DNA of 64,000 nt from CAVTWD01 sp963738325 (GCA_963738325.1 CAVTWD010000015.1:1-64000), one strand, 5' to 3'; shown: positions 1-10,623, numbered from the stretch's first letter. A program made the numbers and translations. Notes: a model not told the origin generated them from the sequence alone.

Positions 1-701
1 GCCGCGCCGACGAGGCGGCCGATGATCGCGGCCAGAGCCATCGCCACTCCCCCGCCCACGAGCACCCGTAGCGCGCCCCTTCGGCGCGACGCTCCACCGA
101 GGTGCCCGCCGACGGCGCCGAGCGCGCCCAGACCGGCCAGGGTCACCACGACGGCCGCGGGGATGCGGGCGGCGGAGGGCACCAGGACCACGACGAGCAA
201 CGGCAGGAGCGCCCCGACGGTGAAGCTGATGGCAGAGGTGGCCGCGGCCTGAACGGGCCGGGCGAGATCTTCGAGGTCGAGACCGAGCTCCTCCCGGGCG
301 TGGGTGCCGAGGGCATCGTGCGCAGTCAGCTCGTGGGCCACCTGCCGGGCGAGGTCGCGGCTCAGGCCGCGGCTCATGTAGATGCCCTGCAGCTCGGCCA
401 GCTCCGCCCGGGGCGTCTCGGACAGCTCGGCCTGCTCCTTGGCGAGGTCGGCGCGCTCGGCGTCTCGCTGCGAGCTGACCGAGCTGTATTCACCGACCGC
501 CATCGAGAACGCGCCGGCCACCAGCGCGGCGAGCCCGGTGACCAGCAACACGGTGCGCCCCTGGTCGGCGGCGGCCACCCCGATCAGCAAGCTGGCCATC
601 GACAGCAACCCGTCGTTTGCCCCCAGCACGCCGGCCCGCAGCCACCCGATACGCGACACGGCATGGTGCTCGGGAGCGAGGTGGGGGTTCGTGCGAGGCA
701 C
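1..701 (-). CDS. VIT1/CCC1-family Fe2+/Mn2+ transporter (3' end off window)
   Basis: The minus strand from GTG at 701 reads without a stop to the window edge (233 codons). After a short N-terminus comes a first membrane segment containing GANDGLLS, then AFSMAVGEYSSVSSQRDAE, both hallmarks of the VIT/CCC1 family, which moves Fe2+ or Mn2+ out of the cytosol. A charged helical stretch (about residues 75-130) corresponds to the cytoplasmic metal-binding domain, followed by two or three hydrophobic helices. An in-frame TAG lies four codons upstream of the GTG, so this GTG is the only sensible start. The family is usually 230-240 aa, so only a few residues are probably missing. It diverges from the M3 peptidase gene with about 20 bp between the starts. 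Confidence 0.85.
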   Translation of the reverse strand, partial: MPRTNPHLAPEHHAVSRIGWLRAGVLGANDGLLSMASLLIGVAAADQGRTVLLVTGLAALVAGAFSMAVGEYSSVSSQRDAERADLAKEQAELSETPRAELAELQGIYMSRGLSRDLARQVAHELTAHDALGTHAREELGLDLEDLARPVQAAATSAISFTVGALLPLLVVVLVPSAARIPAAVVVTLAGLGALGAVGGHLGGASRRRGALRVLVGGGVAMALAAIIGRLVGA

Positions 702-723
702 GAGCGGATGCTAGGACGGCGAC

Positions 724-2561
724 GTGACCGCCTCCCCTGTCGCGTCGCTCCCCCGGTGGGACGTCAACGCCCTCTTCCCGTCGCTGGACAGCCGCGAGTT
801 CGCGGCCGCCCACGAGGCGCTCGGAGCCGACGTGAGCCGCCTCGTCTCGCTCTACGACCGTCATGGTGTCGCGGAAGTGGCGCCGCATCGCCCGTCGCCC
901 ACGGAGCTGGCGGCGTTCGCAGAGGTCCTGCAGGCGACGAACGACGTGACCGAGGCCATGGAGCGGTTCGAAGCCTTCGTCCTGAGCTTCGTCACCACTG
1001 ACAGCCGCTCGGCGCTGGCCCAGGCGCGCCTGTCGGAGCTCGAACGCCACGAAGCCGCCCTCCGCCAGCTCTCCGCCCGGTTCACGGCGTGGGTGGCCGC
1101 ACTCGGCGCCACCGAGCTGGCCGAAGTGCCGGCGGGGGCCGACCACGCGTACGCCCTGCAGCGGGCGAGCGTGCGAGCCGAGCACCAGATGACACCGGCC
1201 GAGGAGTCGGTGTACGCCGAGCTACGGGTCACGGGGTCGGGCGCGTGGAACCGGCTGCACAGCGACTTGACCTCGCAACTCGTGGCCCAGGTCTCATGGC
1301 CCGATGGGAGGCGCGACACGCTGCCGATCAACGCGGTGCGCGGCCTCGCCTCCCACCCGGACGCCGCCGTGCGCGAGGCCGCCTTCGCGGCCGAACTGGA
1401 CGCGTGGCCGACCTTGGCGGTGCCCCTCGCGGCGGCCATGAACGCCATCAAGGGCGAGGCGATCACGGTGAACGAGCGGCGCGGATGGTCCGATCCGCTC
1501 GATGCCTCGTTGTTCGCGAACAGCGTCGACCGCGACACGTTCGCGGCGATGGAAACCGCCGTCATCGCCTCGCTGCCCGACTTCCGGCGCTTCCTCCGGG
1601 GCAAGGCGACCGTCCACGGCTACCAGGGCGGCCTGCGGTGGTGGGACCTCTTCGCCCCCGCGCCCGTCCACGCCGGCGAGGTCGGATGGGACGAGGGCAC
1701 GCGACGTCGTGGGGCAGGCCTTCGCCAGCTACTCGTCCACCCTCGCCGCGCTGGTCGAGCGGGCCGTCGGGGAACGCTGGATCGATGCCGAGCCGCGAGA
1801 CGGCAAGCGGGGCGGCGCGTTCTGCATGCCGTTCTTCGACGACCGTTCGCTCGTGCTGCTCAACTGGTCGGACAGCTTCGACAGCGTCCAGACCCTGGCC
1901 CACGAGCTCGGCCACGCCTACCACAATGTCCAGTTGGCGGGGCGCACCGCGATGCAACGGCAGCTGCCGATGGCCCTGGCCGAGACGGCCAGCATCTTCT
2001 GCGAGACGCTCGTCGTGGCGGCCGGGCTCGACGCGGCGACGACGGACGAGGAGCGGCTGGCGCTGCTGGACATCGACCTGCAAGGCGCGACGCAAGTCGT
2101 CGTCGACATCCACAGTCGGTTGCTGTTCGAGACGCGACTGTTCCACGAGCGGCGCCAGCGAACGCTCGCGGTCGACGAGCTCAACCAGCTGATGCTCGAC
2201 GCCCAGGCCGAGGCCTACGGAGACGGGCTCGACCTCGAGACGCCATCCGTGGATGTGGGCGCTCAAGCCCCACTACTACGGCTCGCACTTCTACAACTGG
2301 CCGTACACCTACGGCTTGCTCTTCGGGCTCGGTCTGTTCGCGCGGTATCGCCAGGATCCCGAGGAGTTCCGGCGCGGCTACGACGACCTGCTTTCGACCA
2401 CGGGGATGGCCGATGCGGCCGAGCTCGGCGCCCGCTTCGGAATCGACGTTCGCGAGCCCGCGTTCTGGCTCGCCAGCCTCGATGTGATCCGAGGGCGGAT
2501 CGAGACGTACTGCTCACTCGCCACCGCGGTGTCGAGCCGACCCCGCGCTGGCCGCCGGTAG
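724..2561 (+). CDS. M3-family oligoendopeptidase, two frame breaks
   Basis: Zinc metallopeptidase of the M3 (PepF/thimet) family, cleaving short peptides in the cytosol. The catalytic motif HELGHAYH lies in the middle reading frame, and the C-terminal KPHYYGSHFYNWPYTYG is the conserved substrate-side Tyr/His region. The reading frame breaks near 1704 and near 2241. Inserting one CG unit at each place (in ACGCG and ACGCC contexts) joins the three pieces into about 613 aa, the normal family length. The GTG start at 724 is set by the beginning of homology. Ten bases after the stop the rlmN gene starts, so the two probably share a transcript. I treat the breaks as sequence errors rather than a pseudogene because the active site and both flanks are well preserved. 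Confidence 0.85.
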
Positions 2562-2571
2562 CGTCGCGGGA

Positions 2572-3604
2572 GTGCCCACTCGCTTCGAGCTCGATCGAAC
2601 GGCGCTGGGCGACCTGCTGCAAGGCCACCCCGCCTACCGGGTCGAGCAGCTCTGGCGCGGCCTCTACGGCGGTCTCGACCTCGAGGAGATCACCACGCTG
2701 CCCAAGGCGCTGCGGGTGCGCCTGCGTGACGAGCTCCCCTGCGCGCTGACGCGGCTCGCCGAGCGGGTGAGCGAAGGCGGCGACACGGTGAAGTTCCTGT
2801 GGGCGTTGGACGACGGCGCCCGCATCGAGACCGTGCTCATGCTGTATCCCGGCCGGGCCACGGTGTGCGTGTCCAGCCAAGCAGGGTGTGCCATGGCCTG
2901 CCGGTTCTGTGCCACCGGCCAGGCCGGCTTCGAGCGCCACCTCGGCGTGGGCGAGATCGTCGAGCAAGTCGTGCGCGCCACGGCCCACGGCTCGCGAGCT
3001 GGGCCGTCGGGTCAGCAACGTGGTGTTCATGGGCATGGGTGAGCCACTTGCCAACGAGGCGCGCACCTGGGCGGCCATCGACCGGCTCCATGCCGATCTC
3101 GGGCTGTCGGGGCGCGCCATCACGCTATCGACGGTGGGCGTCGTGCCGGGCATCCGACGCCTGCGCGACCACGCCCTCCCCGTCAATCTCGCCGTGTCGC
3201 TCCACGCCGCCGACGACGAGCTGCGCGATCAGCTCGTGCCCATCAACCGCCGTTACCCGCTCGCCGCCCTCATTGAGGCCTGCGCGGCCGACGTGTCGGC
3301 GCGCCGCCGACGACTCTCGTTCGAGTGGGCGCTCATCGACGGCGTCAACGATCGAGGCGTCGACGCGGACCGCCTCGCCCGGCTGTGCCACGAGCTTCCC
3401 ATCGCGGCCCACGTGAACCTCATCCCCCTGAACCCGACCCCGGGCTGGCCGACGACCGGCAGCCCGCCGGCCGCCGTGCGGGCCTTCCGGGACCGGCTCC
3501 GCGCCCACTCCGTGAACGTCACCGTGCGCCGCAACCGGGGCACCGACATCGACGCCGCCTGCGGGCAACTGTCGGCCGGGCATCCCGTCGCGCTGACCCG
3601 CTGA
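2572..3604 (+). CDS. rlmN: 23S rRNA (adenine-2503-C2)-methyltransferase RlmN, one frame break
   Basis: Radical-SAM enzyme that methylates C2 of A2503 in 23S rRNA and also tRNA position 37. The [4Fe-4S] motif CAMACRFC is in the first frame, followed by CATGQAGF. The second frame supplies VVFMGMGEPLAN, SLHA and INLIPLNP-like segments typical of RlmN. The break near 2993 is repaired by one CG unit (TCGCGAG to TCGCGCGAG), giving 344 aa, the family norm. The GTG start at 2572 lies 10 bp after the peptidase stop. The C-terminal conserved Cys is seen in the DAACGQL segment. Confidence 0.9.
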
Positions 3605-3609
3605 GTCGG

Positions 3610-3638
3610 CGAAGGGGGAAGAAGACCTTCCCCCTTCG
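3610..3638 (+). terminator. hairpin after rlmN
   Basis: Perfect 12-bp stem (CGAAGGGGGAAG with its complement) around a 5-nt AAGAC loop, starting 6 bases after the rlmN stop. No U-run follows, as is common in high-GC actinobacteria. It probably ends the pepF-rlmN transcript. Confidence 0.6.
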
Positions 3639-3757
3639 ACACACGTACTGCGGTCGATCGGCGAAGCCGGATCGACCTCCGTACGAGGACCTGTCACAAC
3701 GTCTCGACTCGCCCCGCCCGAGTGGAGCTCGGAGGGCCGGCGTTAGCGTGCCCGGCG

Positions 3758-5653
3758 ATGGATCCGGACGGGCCCTGGTCACCCTACGAGGTGCTGGGCA
3801 CCGCCCCCGCGGCATCGGTGCCCGTGGCCGGAATCGACCCGGACCCGACCCGTTCGTGGGGGCGGCGGCTCTGGCCGTTGCTGCGCGCCCGCCGCGTCGC
3901 CTTCACCCTCGCCCTCGCCGGAGCCCTCGCCGCCCTCGTGCTCGGCGTGCTCCTCCCCCGCGTGATGATGGGGGCCATCGACGGTGCGCTCGTGGCCCGC
4001 ACCGAGCCCCTGTCGCGCTATCTCTGGCTGCTCCTCGCGATCGGCGTGGTGCGCGCCCTGCTCACCTATGCCTATCGCTCGAGCCTGTTCCGTGTCGCCT
4101 ACGACCTCGAGTACGACCTCCGCACGATCGTGTACGGCCACCTGACGAAGTTGTCGTTCGACTTCTTCGACCGCGTGCAGACCGGCCAGCTCATCTCGCG
4201 GGCCAACTCCGACATCCGGTCGGTGCAGATGTACCTCACCTTCGGCCCGCTGATCGTCATCAACATCGCCGGCTTCTTCGTGGCCCTCGCCCTGATGCTG
4301 AGCATCAGCGTGCCGCTCACCGTCGTGGCCATCATCCCGATGCCGTTCGTGTACCTGGCCGGGCGCCGCCTTCGCGACCTGCTCTTCCCACTCTCGTGGA
4401 TCGTGCAGGCCCGTATGGCCGAGGTCGCCACCGTCGTCGACGAGAACGTGAACGGCGTGCGGGTGGTCAAGGGCTTCGCCGCGGAGGGTCGAGAGGTCGA
4501 GAAGCTGGCGACCGCCGCGCAGCGCCTGCGGTGGGCCTCGATCCTCCAAGCCGACGCCCGCGCCCGCTACGGCCCGCTCATGGAGAACCTCCCCCGGCTC
4601 GGCCTCGCCGCCGTGTTGCTCTTCGGCGGTTGGCTGGCCATCGACGGCCAGGTCACCATCGGCGCCCTGGTCGCCTTCAACGCCTACGTCGTGCTCATGC
4701 AGGCGCCGTTTCGCTTCCTCGGGCTCATCGTCATGCTGCAGCAGCGAGCCGCAGCGTCGGCCGGCCGGCTCTTCGAGATCCTCGACGAGCGCCCCACGGT
4801 CGTCGATCGGCCCGGAGCGATCGACCTGCTCGAGCCGGACGGGCAGGTCGAGTTCCGTGACGTGTCGTTCGGCTACGGCACCGGGCCGGCCGTCCTGAGG
4901 GGCTTCTCGCTGCGCATCGCCCCCGGTGAGACGGTCGCGCTCGTCGGGCGCACGGGCAGCGGCAAGTCGACCGTCGCCCGCCTGCTCTTGCGCTTCTACG
5001 ACGTCGACGGGGGCGCGGTGCTCCTCGATGGCCACGACCTCCGGGACCTCACGCTGGCGAGCGTCCGCCACCACGCCGGTGTCGTGCTCGACGAGCCCTA
5101 TCTGTTCTCTGACACGATCCGGGCCAACATCGCCTACGCCCGCCCTGGCGCGTCGGAGGACGACATCGTGTCCGTGGCCCGTGCCGCGCAAGCCGATGGG
5201 TTCATCCGTCAGCTTCCTTCCGGCTACGACACCGTCATCGGCGAGCGCGGGTACGACCTCTCCGGCGGGCAACGCCAGCGCCTGTCGATCGCCCGCACGC
5301 TGCTCGCCAACCCCCGTTTCCTCGTCCTCGACGACGCCACCAGCGCCGTCGACGTGCAGGTGGAGGAGCACATCCACACCGCGCTGCGCAAGCTCCTCGC
5401 CGGACGCACGACGATCGTGATCGCTCACCGCCTGTCGACGATCACCCTCGCGGACCGGGTCGTGCTCCTGGAGGCCGGGCGGCTGGTGGCCGAGGGGACC
5501 CACGCGCAGCTGATGGCCACCGAGCCCAGGTACGCCGAGGTCCTGGCGCGACTGGCCGAGGAGCAGGCCGGCAAGGTCTCGAACGGCGTGCGGCCCGTGG
5601 CGCTCGTTCCGGAGGAGATCGAGGTCGGTGGCGTCGCCGGCGGTGCGTCGTGA
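3758..5653 (+). CDS. ABC exporter half-transporter with degenerate catalytic site
   Basis: 631-aa fused permease-ATPase of the type IV (MsbA/BmrA-like) exporter class. Six membrane helices (about residues 45-330) precede an NBD with Walker A GRTGSGKST, signature LSGGQ and H-loop IAHRLST. The Walker B reads LVLDDATSAVD, with Asp in place of the catalytic Glu, and the Q-loop position reads VLDEPYLF with no Gln. This subunit therefore contributes a degenerate ATP site, as in heterodimeric exporters such as TmrAB or BmrCD. The ATG at 3758 is chosen because the upstream in-frame ATG at 3722 adds a non-conserved leader. The next gene, 31 bp on, encodes the partner half. The substrate cannot be told from sequence; lipids or drugs are typical. 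Confidence 0.88.
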   Translation: MDPDGPWSPYEVLGTAPAASVPVAGIDPDPTRSWGRRLWPLLRARRVAFTLALAGALAALVLGVLLPRVMMGAIDGALVARTEPLSRYLWLLLAIGVVRALLTYAYRSSLFRVAYDLEYDLRTIVYGHLTKLSFDFFDRVQTGQLISRANSDIRSVQMYLTFGPLIVINIAGFFVALALMLSISVPLTVVAIIPMPFVYLAGRRLRDLLFPLSWIVQARMAEVATVVDENVNGVRVVKGFAAEGREVEKLATAAQRLRWASILQADARARYGPLMENLPRLGLAAVLLFGGWLAIDGQVTIGALVAFNAYVVLMQAPFRFLGLIVMLQQRAAASAGRLFEILDERPTVVDRPGAIDLLEPDGQVEFRDVSFGYGTGPAVLRGFSLRIAPGETVALVGRTGSGKSTVARLLLRFYDVDGGAVLLDGHDLRDLTLASVRHHAGVVLDEPYLFSDTIRANIAYARPGASEDDIVSVARAAQADGFIRQLPSGYDTVIGERGYDLSGGQRQRLSIARTLLANPRFLVLDDATSAVDVQVEEHIHTALRKLLAGRTTIVIAHRLSTITLADRVVLLEAGRLVAEGTHAQLMATEPRYAEVLARLAEEQAGKVSNGVRPVALVPEEIEVGGVAGGAS

Positions 5654-5684
5654 GCGGTTGTCGGCAACCTTCGGGGGCGCGCTG

Positions 5685-7598
5685 ATGGCGTGGGGTGGGG
5701 GCGGGTTCGGTGGGCCGTCGGCCACCCAGTCCTCCTCGGCGGCTGGGCTCCCCTTTGCCGGCGTGCCGGAAGAGCTGAAGACCAAGGCCGAAGCCATCCT
5801 CGAGCGCGAACCCGAACATCCCGCGCCGGAGACCTCGTTCTCCCACATCAGCCCCGACCGCCGGCCGTTCGGCCTGCGCCGGCTGCTCGCGCCACGGCGC
5901 GCGGGGCTCCTCCTGGCCCTCGGGCTGGTGGTGATCGAGACGTTGGCCGTCCAAGCCGGTCCCCTGCTCACCGATGCGGCCATCGACAAGGGAATCACGG
6001 CTCAGGACGTCGCCGCCCTCGCGGCCATCGCCGCGATCTACGTCGCCACCGTCGTGGTGAGCATGGCGGCCGGGGCCGCCCGGGTGGCCTGGACCGGCCG
6101 GCTCGGCGAAGGGCTCCTCTACGACCTCCGCGTCCGCATCTTCGGCCACCTCCAGCGGCTCTCGCTCGACTACTACACCGACGAACGCGCCGGGCGGGTC
6201 ATGACCAGGATGACGAGCGACGTCGAGGCGCTCTCGCAACTGCTCCAGGACGGTCTGGTGAACCTCGCCGTGCAGGGCCTCACCGTGCTGGTCGTCAGCG
6301 TCGCCCTCCTCGCCATCGAACCGGAGCTCGGCCTCATCACGCTGCTGGCCGTGCTGCCGGCGATGGTGATCCTCACGCTCTGGTTCCGCTCGACATCGGA
6401 CAAGGGCTACGCCACTGTCCGCGAGCGCATCGCGGAGGTGCTGGCCGACCTGTCCGAAGGCCTCGGCGGAGTGCGGGTGATCACGGCCTTCAACCGCCGC
6501 CGCCAGAACCTCATGACCCATCGCCACATCGTCGGGTCGTATCGGGACGCCAACCTCTACACGGCCAAGGTCAACGCCATCTACGGGCCGGCCACCGACA
6601 TGGTCGGCGTCCTCGGTCAGTTCGTCGTCCTGCTCGTGGGCGGCCACATGGTGCTCGACGGTCAGCTCAGCATCGGCGGCCTCACCGCCTTCGTGCTCTA
6701 CCTCACCGCCTTCTTCGCACCCATCCAGCAGCTCGTGCAGCTGTACTCCACGTACCAGTCGGGTCGCGCCGCGGTGGCCAAGATCCGCGAGCTGCTCGCC
6801 ACCGACCCCTCGGTGCAGGAGCGCCCGGACGCCGTCGCGCTGCCACCCCTCGAGGGCCACATCGAGCTGCGCGACGTGGGCTTCTCGTACCAGCCCGGCG
6901 ACCCTGTCCTCCAGCACGTGGACCTCGTGATCCCGCCTGGCGAGACCCTCGCCCTCGTCGGGCCGACCGGGGCGGGGAAGTCGACGATGGCGAAGCTGAT
7001 CGTGCGCTTCTACGACCCGACCGAAGGGACGGTACTGATCGACGGCCACGATCTCCGCGACGTGACCATCGCCTCGTTGCGCGGCCAGCTGGGAGTCGTG
7101 CCGCAGGAGCCGTTCCTCTTCGCGGGCACGGTGCGCGACAACATCACGTTCTCGCGGGTGGGCGCCACCGACGACGAGGTGCGCGAGGCCTGCTCGGCCG
7201 TCGGGCTCGACGACCTGCTGGCGCGCCTGCCCGACGGGCTCGACACCCTCGTCCACGAGCGGGGGAGCTCGCTGTCCTCCGGCGAACGGCAGTTGCTGGC
7301 ACTGGCTCGCGCCTTCCTGGCCCGGCCCCGCGTCCTCGTGCTCGACGAGGCCACCTCGAGCCTCGACCTGAAGAGCGAGGCGCAGGTCGAGCGCGCGCTG
7401 GACGTGGTGCTGGAGGGGCGCACCGCCATCGTCATCGCCCATCGCCTGGCCACGGCGAAGCGCGCCGATCGCATCGCGGTGGTCGACCGCCACGGCATCG
7501 TCGAGATCGGCACCCACGACGAGCTCGTCGCGCTCGGCGGCGAGTACGCCGCGCTGTATGCCGTCTGGGCCAGCCACGCCGAGCCCGCCTCCTTCTGA
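5685..7598 (+). CDS. ABC exporter half-transporter, catalytic partner
   Basis: 637-aa partner of the preceding half-transporter, with a TMD of six helices and an NBD. Walker A is GPTGAGKST, the Q-loop is VVPQEPFLFAG, and Walker B LVLDEATSSLD carries the catalytic Glu. The signature is altered (LSSGE rather than LSGGQ). The asymmetry is complementary: this protein's Walker A/B with the partner's intact LSGGQ forms the working site, and its own altered signature faces the partner's degenerate site. An N-terminal Gly/Ser-rich cytosolic extension of about 60 residues precedes the first helix. ATG 5685 is preferred; an in-frame GTG at 5643 overlaps the end of the upstream gene and is an alternative start. 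Confidence 0.88.
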   Translation: MAWGGGGFGGPSATQSSSAAGLPFAGVPEELKTKAEAILEREPEHPAPETSFSHISPDRRPFGLRRLLAPRRAGLLLALGLVVIETLAVQAGPLLTDAAIDKGITAQDVAALAAIAAIYVATVVVSMAAGAARVAWTGRLGEGLLYDLRVRIFGHLQRLSLDYYTDERAGRVMTRMTSDVEALSQLLQDGLVNLAVQGLTVLVVSVALLAIEPELGLITLLAVLPAMVILTLWFRSTSDKGYATVRERIAEVLADLSEGLGGVRVITAFNRRRQNLMTHRHIVGSYRDANLYTAKVNAIYGPATDMVGVLGQFVVLLVGGHMVLDGQLSIGGLTAFVLYLTAFFAPIQQLVQLYSTYQSGRAAVAKIRELLATDPSVQERPDAVALPPLEGHIELRDVGFSYQPGDPVLQHVDLVIPPGETLALVGPTGAGKSTMAKLIVRFYDPTEGTVLIDGHDLRDVTIASLRGQLGVVPQEPFLFAGTVRDNITFSRVGATDDEVREACSAVGLDDLLARLPDGLDTLVHERGSSLSSGERQLLALARAFLARPRVLVLDEATSSLDLKSEAQVERALDVVLEGRTAIVIAHRLATAKRADRIAVVDRHGIVEIGTHDELVALGGEYAALYAVWASHAEPASF

Positions 7599-7639
7599 GC
7601 CGAGGGGGTGACGCGGCTCGTTCGCTACGGTCGGGACCG

Positions 7640-9314
7640 ATGCCCCGCACCGGCCGCGACGCCCTCCTCGAAGTGCTGCGCACCGAGGGCGTGCGCCACC
7701 TCTTCGGGAACCCGGGCTCGACCGAGCTGCCGCTGATGGACGCGCTGGCCACCGCCGAGGACCTCCACTACGTCCTCGCCCTCCAGGAGGCGACCGCGGT
7801 GGGCATGGCCGACGGCTACGCGCAGGCGACCGGCCGGCCCGCGTTCGTCAACCTCCACACCTCGGCGGGGCTGGGCAACGCCATCGGCAACCTGACCAAC
7901 GCCCAGGCCAACCAGACCCCGCTCGTCGTGACGGCCGGGCAGCAGGACGAGCGCCACCTCGTCGCCGACCCGCTGCTCGCCGGTGACCTCGTGGGCCTCG
8001 CCCGCCCGGTGTCGAAGTGGGCGCACGAGGTGCGTGGCCTCGGCGAGCTCGGCGTCATGCTCCGCCGGGCCTTCCATGACGCCGCCGCCCCGCCTCCCGG
8101 CCCCGTGTTCGTGAGCCTCCGCATGTCGACCCTCGACGCCGAAGGCGAGGCTCCCGTGCCCCCGGCCAGCACCATCGACCGGCGCTCGACCGCGGCCGGC
8201 CTCGACGAGCTCGCCCGCCTGCTCACCGAGCCGGCGGTCGGCAAGCTCGCCATCGTGGTCGGGCGACGAGGTCGAGCGCGTCCGGCGCCATCGCCGCGGT
8301 CGCTCGAGCTGGCCGAAGCACTCGGCGCCCCCGTGTACGCCAGCCCGCTCCACTCGACCGGCGTCTTCCCGCCGGCGCACCCGCTGTGGGCCGGCATGCT
8401 GCCGCCCGCCGCCACGGGGATCCGGGCCATCGCTGTCCGCGTACGAGCGGGTGTTCCTGATCGGCGGCCGGGCCTTCATGGTGTACCCGTACACCGACGG
8501 CTCGCCCTTGCCCGATGGCACCGAGCTGGTGCAGCTCTCCCCCGACCCGGCGACGCTCGGCCGCACCTACTCCGTGCCGCCTCGGCGTGGTGGGCGATCC
8601 CCGGCTCACCCTCGACGCGCTGGTGCCGCTGGTGCGGGCCAAGGCCGACGCGGTCGGCCGCCGCCGACGCAGCTGGCCGGCGACCGGGGCCCGACGCGCC
8701 GCCGAGACGCGACGCGCTCGAGGAGACGGCGCTCGGCCGCTACGAAGCGGCCGCACCGATGGATCCCGATGGCCGCGGCCCACGCGCTCGTGCGGGCGAT
8801 GCCATCCGACTGCCGTCGTCGTCGACGAGGCCATCACCACCGGCGTGCTACGTGCGCGGCTTCCACCACTGGACCGAACCCGGCCGCTACTTCTTCTGCA
8901 AGGGCGGTGGTCTGGGCTGGGGCATGCCGGCCGCGCTCGGCGTGAGCCTCGCGCACGGCGGGACGTGCCCGTGCTGTGCGTCGTGGGCGACGGCTCAGCG
9001 ATGTACTCCCCGCAGGCGCTGTGGACCGCCGCCCACGAGCAGCTGCCGGTGGTGTTCGCGGTCGTGAACAACCGCCAGTACCTCATCCTCAAGAACAACC
9101 TGCGGAGCATGAAGGGCGACGCCGTGGCCAGCGGGCCGCTTCGTGGCCATGGACATCGTCGACCCGCCGGTCGACTACGTCGGGCTCTCGGCCGTCCCTC
9201 GGCGTCCGCGCCCAGCGCGTCGATCACGCCGCCGACGTCGGCGACGCGGTGCGGGCCGCAGCTGGCCTCCGGCGCAGCCGCGCCTCCTCGAGCTGCCGAT
9301 CGCCGCGCCCGTGA
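7640..9314 (+). CDS. Thiamine-diphosphate enzyme, benzoylformate decarboxylase type, many frame breaks
   Basis: ThDP-dependent 2-oxoacid decarboxylase family. The N-terminal part (LFGNPGSTELP, LALQEATAVGMADGYAQAT, NLHTSAGLGNAIG) closely matches benzoylformate decarboxylase. The C-terminal ThDP/Mg motif is present as VVGDGSAMYSPQALW followed by VNNRQYLIL. From about 8260 on the frame breaks some 15 times. Every break is repaired by restoring one CG/GC unit (two units near 8960), and 16 units bring the total to 568 aa, an expected length. The last repair, near 9308, places a TGA at 9312-9314 that overlaps the GTG of the next gene (GTGA). Whether it acts on benzoylformate or another 2-oxoacid is not decidable; the local genes do not form an aromatic degradation pathway. 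Confidence 0.75.
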
Positions 9315-10138
9315 GCCATGACGGGTCGAGGTCGGCCTCGGCCGCGCCCGCTGATGCTGTGCTCGAGCTGCGGGGGTACGCCTCCTGCACGACGGGCGCG
9401 CTTGCTCGAGCGACATCGACTGGCAGGTGCGACCCCGCGAGCGCTGGGTGGTGCTCGGTCGCAACGGCTCGGGCAAGACGAGCCTCGTGCGCATCGCCTC
9501 GCTCTACCTGCACCCGTCGGCGGCGAGGTCGAGCGTCCTCGGCGAGCGCTTGGGCCGCACCGACGTGCGCACGCTGCGCACGACGGATCGGGCTGGCCAG
9601 CTCGGCGCTGGCCGCGCAGCTGCGCCCGAGCGCTCGCGCGCCATCGACGTCGTGATGACGGCCAAGCACGCCGCCCTCGAACCGTGGTGGCACCGCTACG
9701 ACGGTGGACGACAGGGAGCGGGCCGCATCACTCCTGGCTCGGCTCGGCGTGGGCGACCTCGCCGACCGCCCGCTCGGCACGCTGTCCTCGGGCGAGCAGC
9801 AGCGGGTGTTCCTGGCCCGCACGCTCATGGCCGATCCCCGGCCTCGTCCTGCTCGACGAGCCCACCGCCGGGCTCGACCTCGCCGGGCGGGAAGGACTCG
9901 TCAGGGCGCTCGCCGCGCTCGCCACCGATGCGTCCGTCGCCGCCGATCGTGCTCGTCACCCACCACGTCGACGAGATCCCGCCCGGGTTCACCCACCTGC
10001 TGTTGCTGCGTGATGGTCGGATCCTGGCCCAGGGGCCCCTGCGGTCGACGCTCACCGCGGAGGCGCTCAGCGAGTGCTTCGACGTGCCCCTCGGACTGCA
10101 CGAGCGCGCCGGGCGCTTCAGCGCGTGGGCCCGGCTGA
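9311..10138 (+). CDS. ABC transporter ATP-binding protein, several frame breaks
   Basis: Stand-alone ABC ATPase of about 280 aa after repair. Visible motifs, in order: Walker A GRNGSGKTS, signature LSSGEQQRV, Walker B LVLLDEPTAGLDL, and H-loop LVTHHVDEIP followed by FTHLLLLRDGRI. The D-loop and the HVDE pattern resemble ATPases related to ModF or to small actinobacterial importers. No permease is adjacent, so the partner is unknown. The GTG at 9311 overlaps the previous stop (GTGA), and the reading then moves into a second frame near 9372 at a run of five G. The later breaks (about 9587, 9635, 9711, 9838, 9945, 10122) are CG-unit losses. The restored end is the TGA at 10136-10138, converging on and slightly overlapping the SRPBCC gene. 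Confidence 0.7.
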
Positions 10139-10562
10139 CGAGGGCCAGCAGCCGTACCCGGCCCTGCTCGACCTCGTCGGAGAGCAACCGTTCCAGAACG
10201 GGACCCCAGAAGCCCCCTCCGTAGTGGAGGTGCATGGCGAGGCGGCTGCCCCTCGCCGTCGGGTGTCACCTCGGCCCGCAAGACCCACGGCGAATGGTCG
10301 CGGCCGTCGTCCTCGCTGGCGCTCGAACACGGCGAGGCGCTCGGGCATGTACTCGCGGCGGCACCATACGCAGCCGCTTGGAACGGGCGAAGGGGCCGAT
10401 GCGGCCACGCAAATCGACCGACCACGCCGGCGGCCCGTCGACGGCATAGGGCTCGACCCTCGTGATGATCGTGAGCCAGGCAGGGTAGCGGGAGAGATCC
10501 TCGACCCACGGGGCCAGCTCGGCCGGCGAGCACGGCGCCCGAAGGTCGGCGGTCAGGTCCAC
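10118..10562 (-). CDS. SRPBCC-fold (polyketide cyclase/START-like) protein, frame breaks
   Basis: Small protein of about 150 aa after repair. It begins VDLTADLRAPCSPAELAPWV and continues with DLSRYPAWLTII, the start of a helix-grip SRPBCC domain, then GPFARSKRLRMV and, near the C-terminus, LHYGGGFWGPVLERLL, the typical last long helix. SRPBCC proteins bind hydrophobic ligands in a cavity; no ligand can be inferred. Four CG-unit losses split it into frames. The break at about 10122 is shared with the convergent ABC gene: one restored unit gives both genes their stops (TGA at 10118 on this strand). The GTG start at 10562 is the first start upstream of the domain. Confidence 0.65.
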
Positions 10563-10623
10563 GGCGCCAGTATCACCCTGCCGGCGTCGGCCGTGAGCGA
10601 CACGACGCCGGGAGGCAATGAGC

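Noticed and set aside
3779..5998. Long open frames on the minus strand opposite the ABC exporter genes (also 5442-7577 minus)
   Set aside because: Composition is Arg/His/Gly/Glu shadow of high-GC coding DNA; no family motifs, and the plus-strand frames have complete ABC exporter motifs.
8260..10130. Programmed frameshifting in the ThDP enzyme and ABC genes
   Set aside because: There are over 20 breaks without slippery heptamers or stimulatory structures; all fit dinucleotide losses instead.
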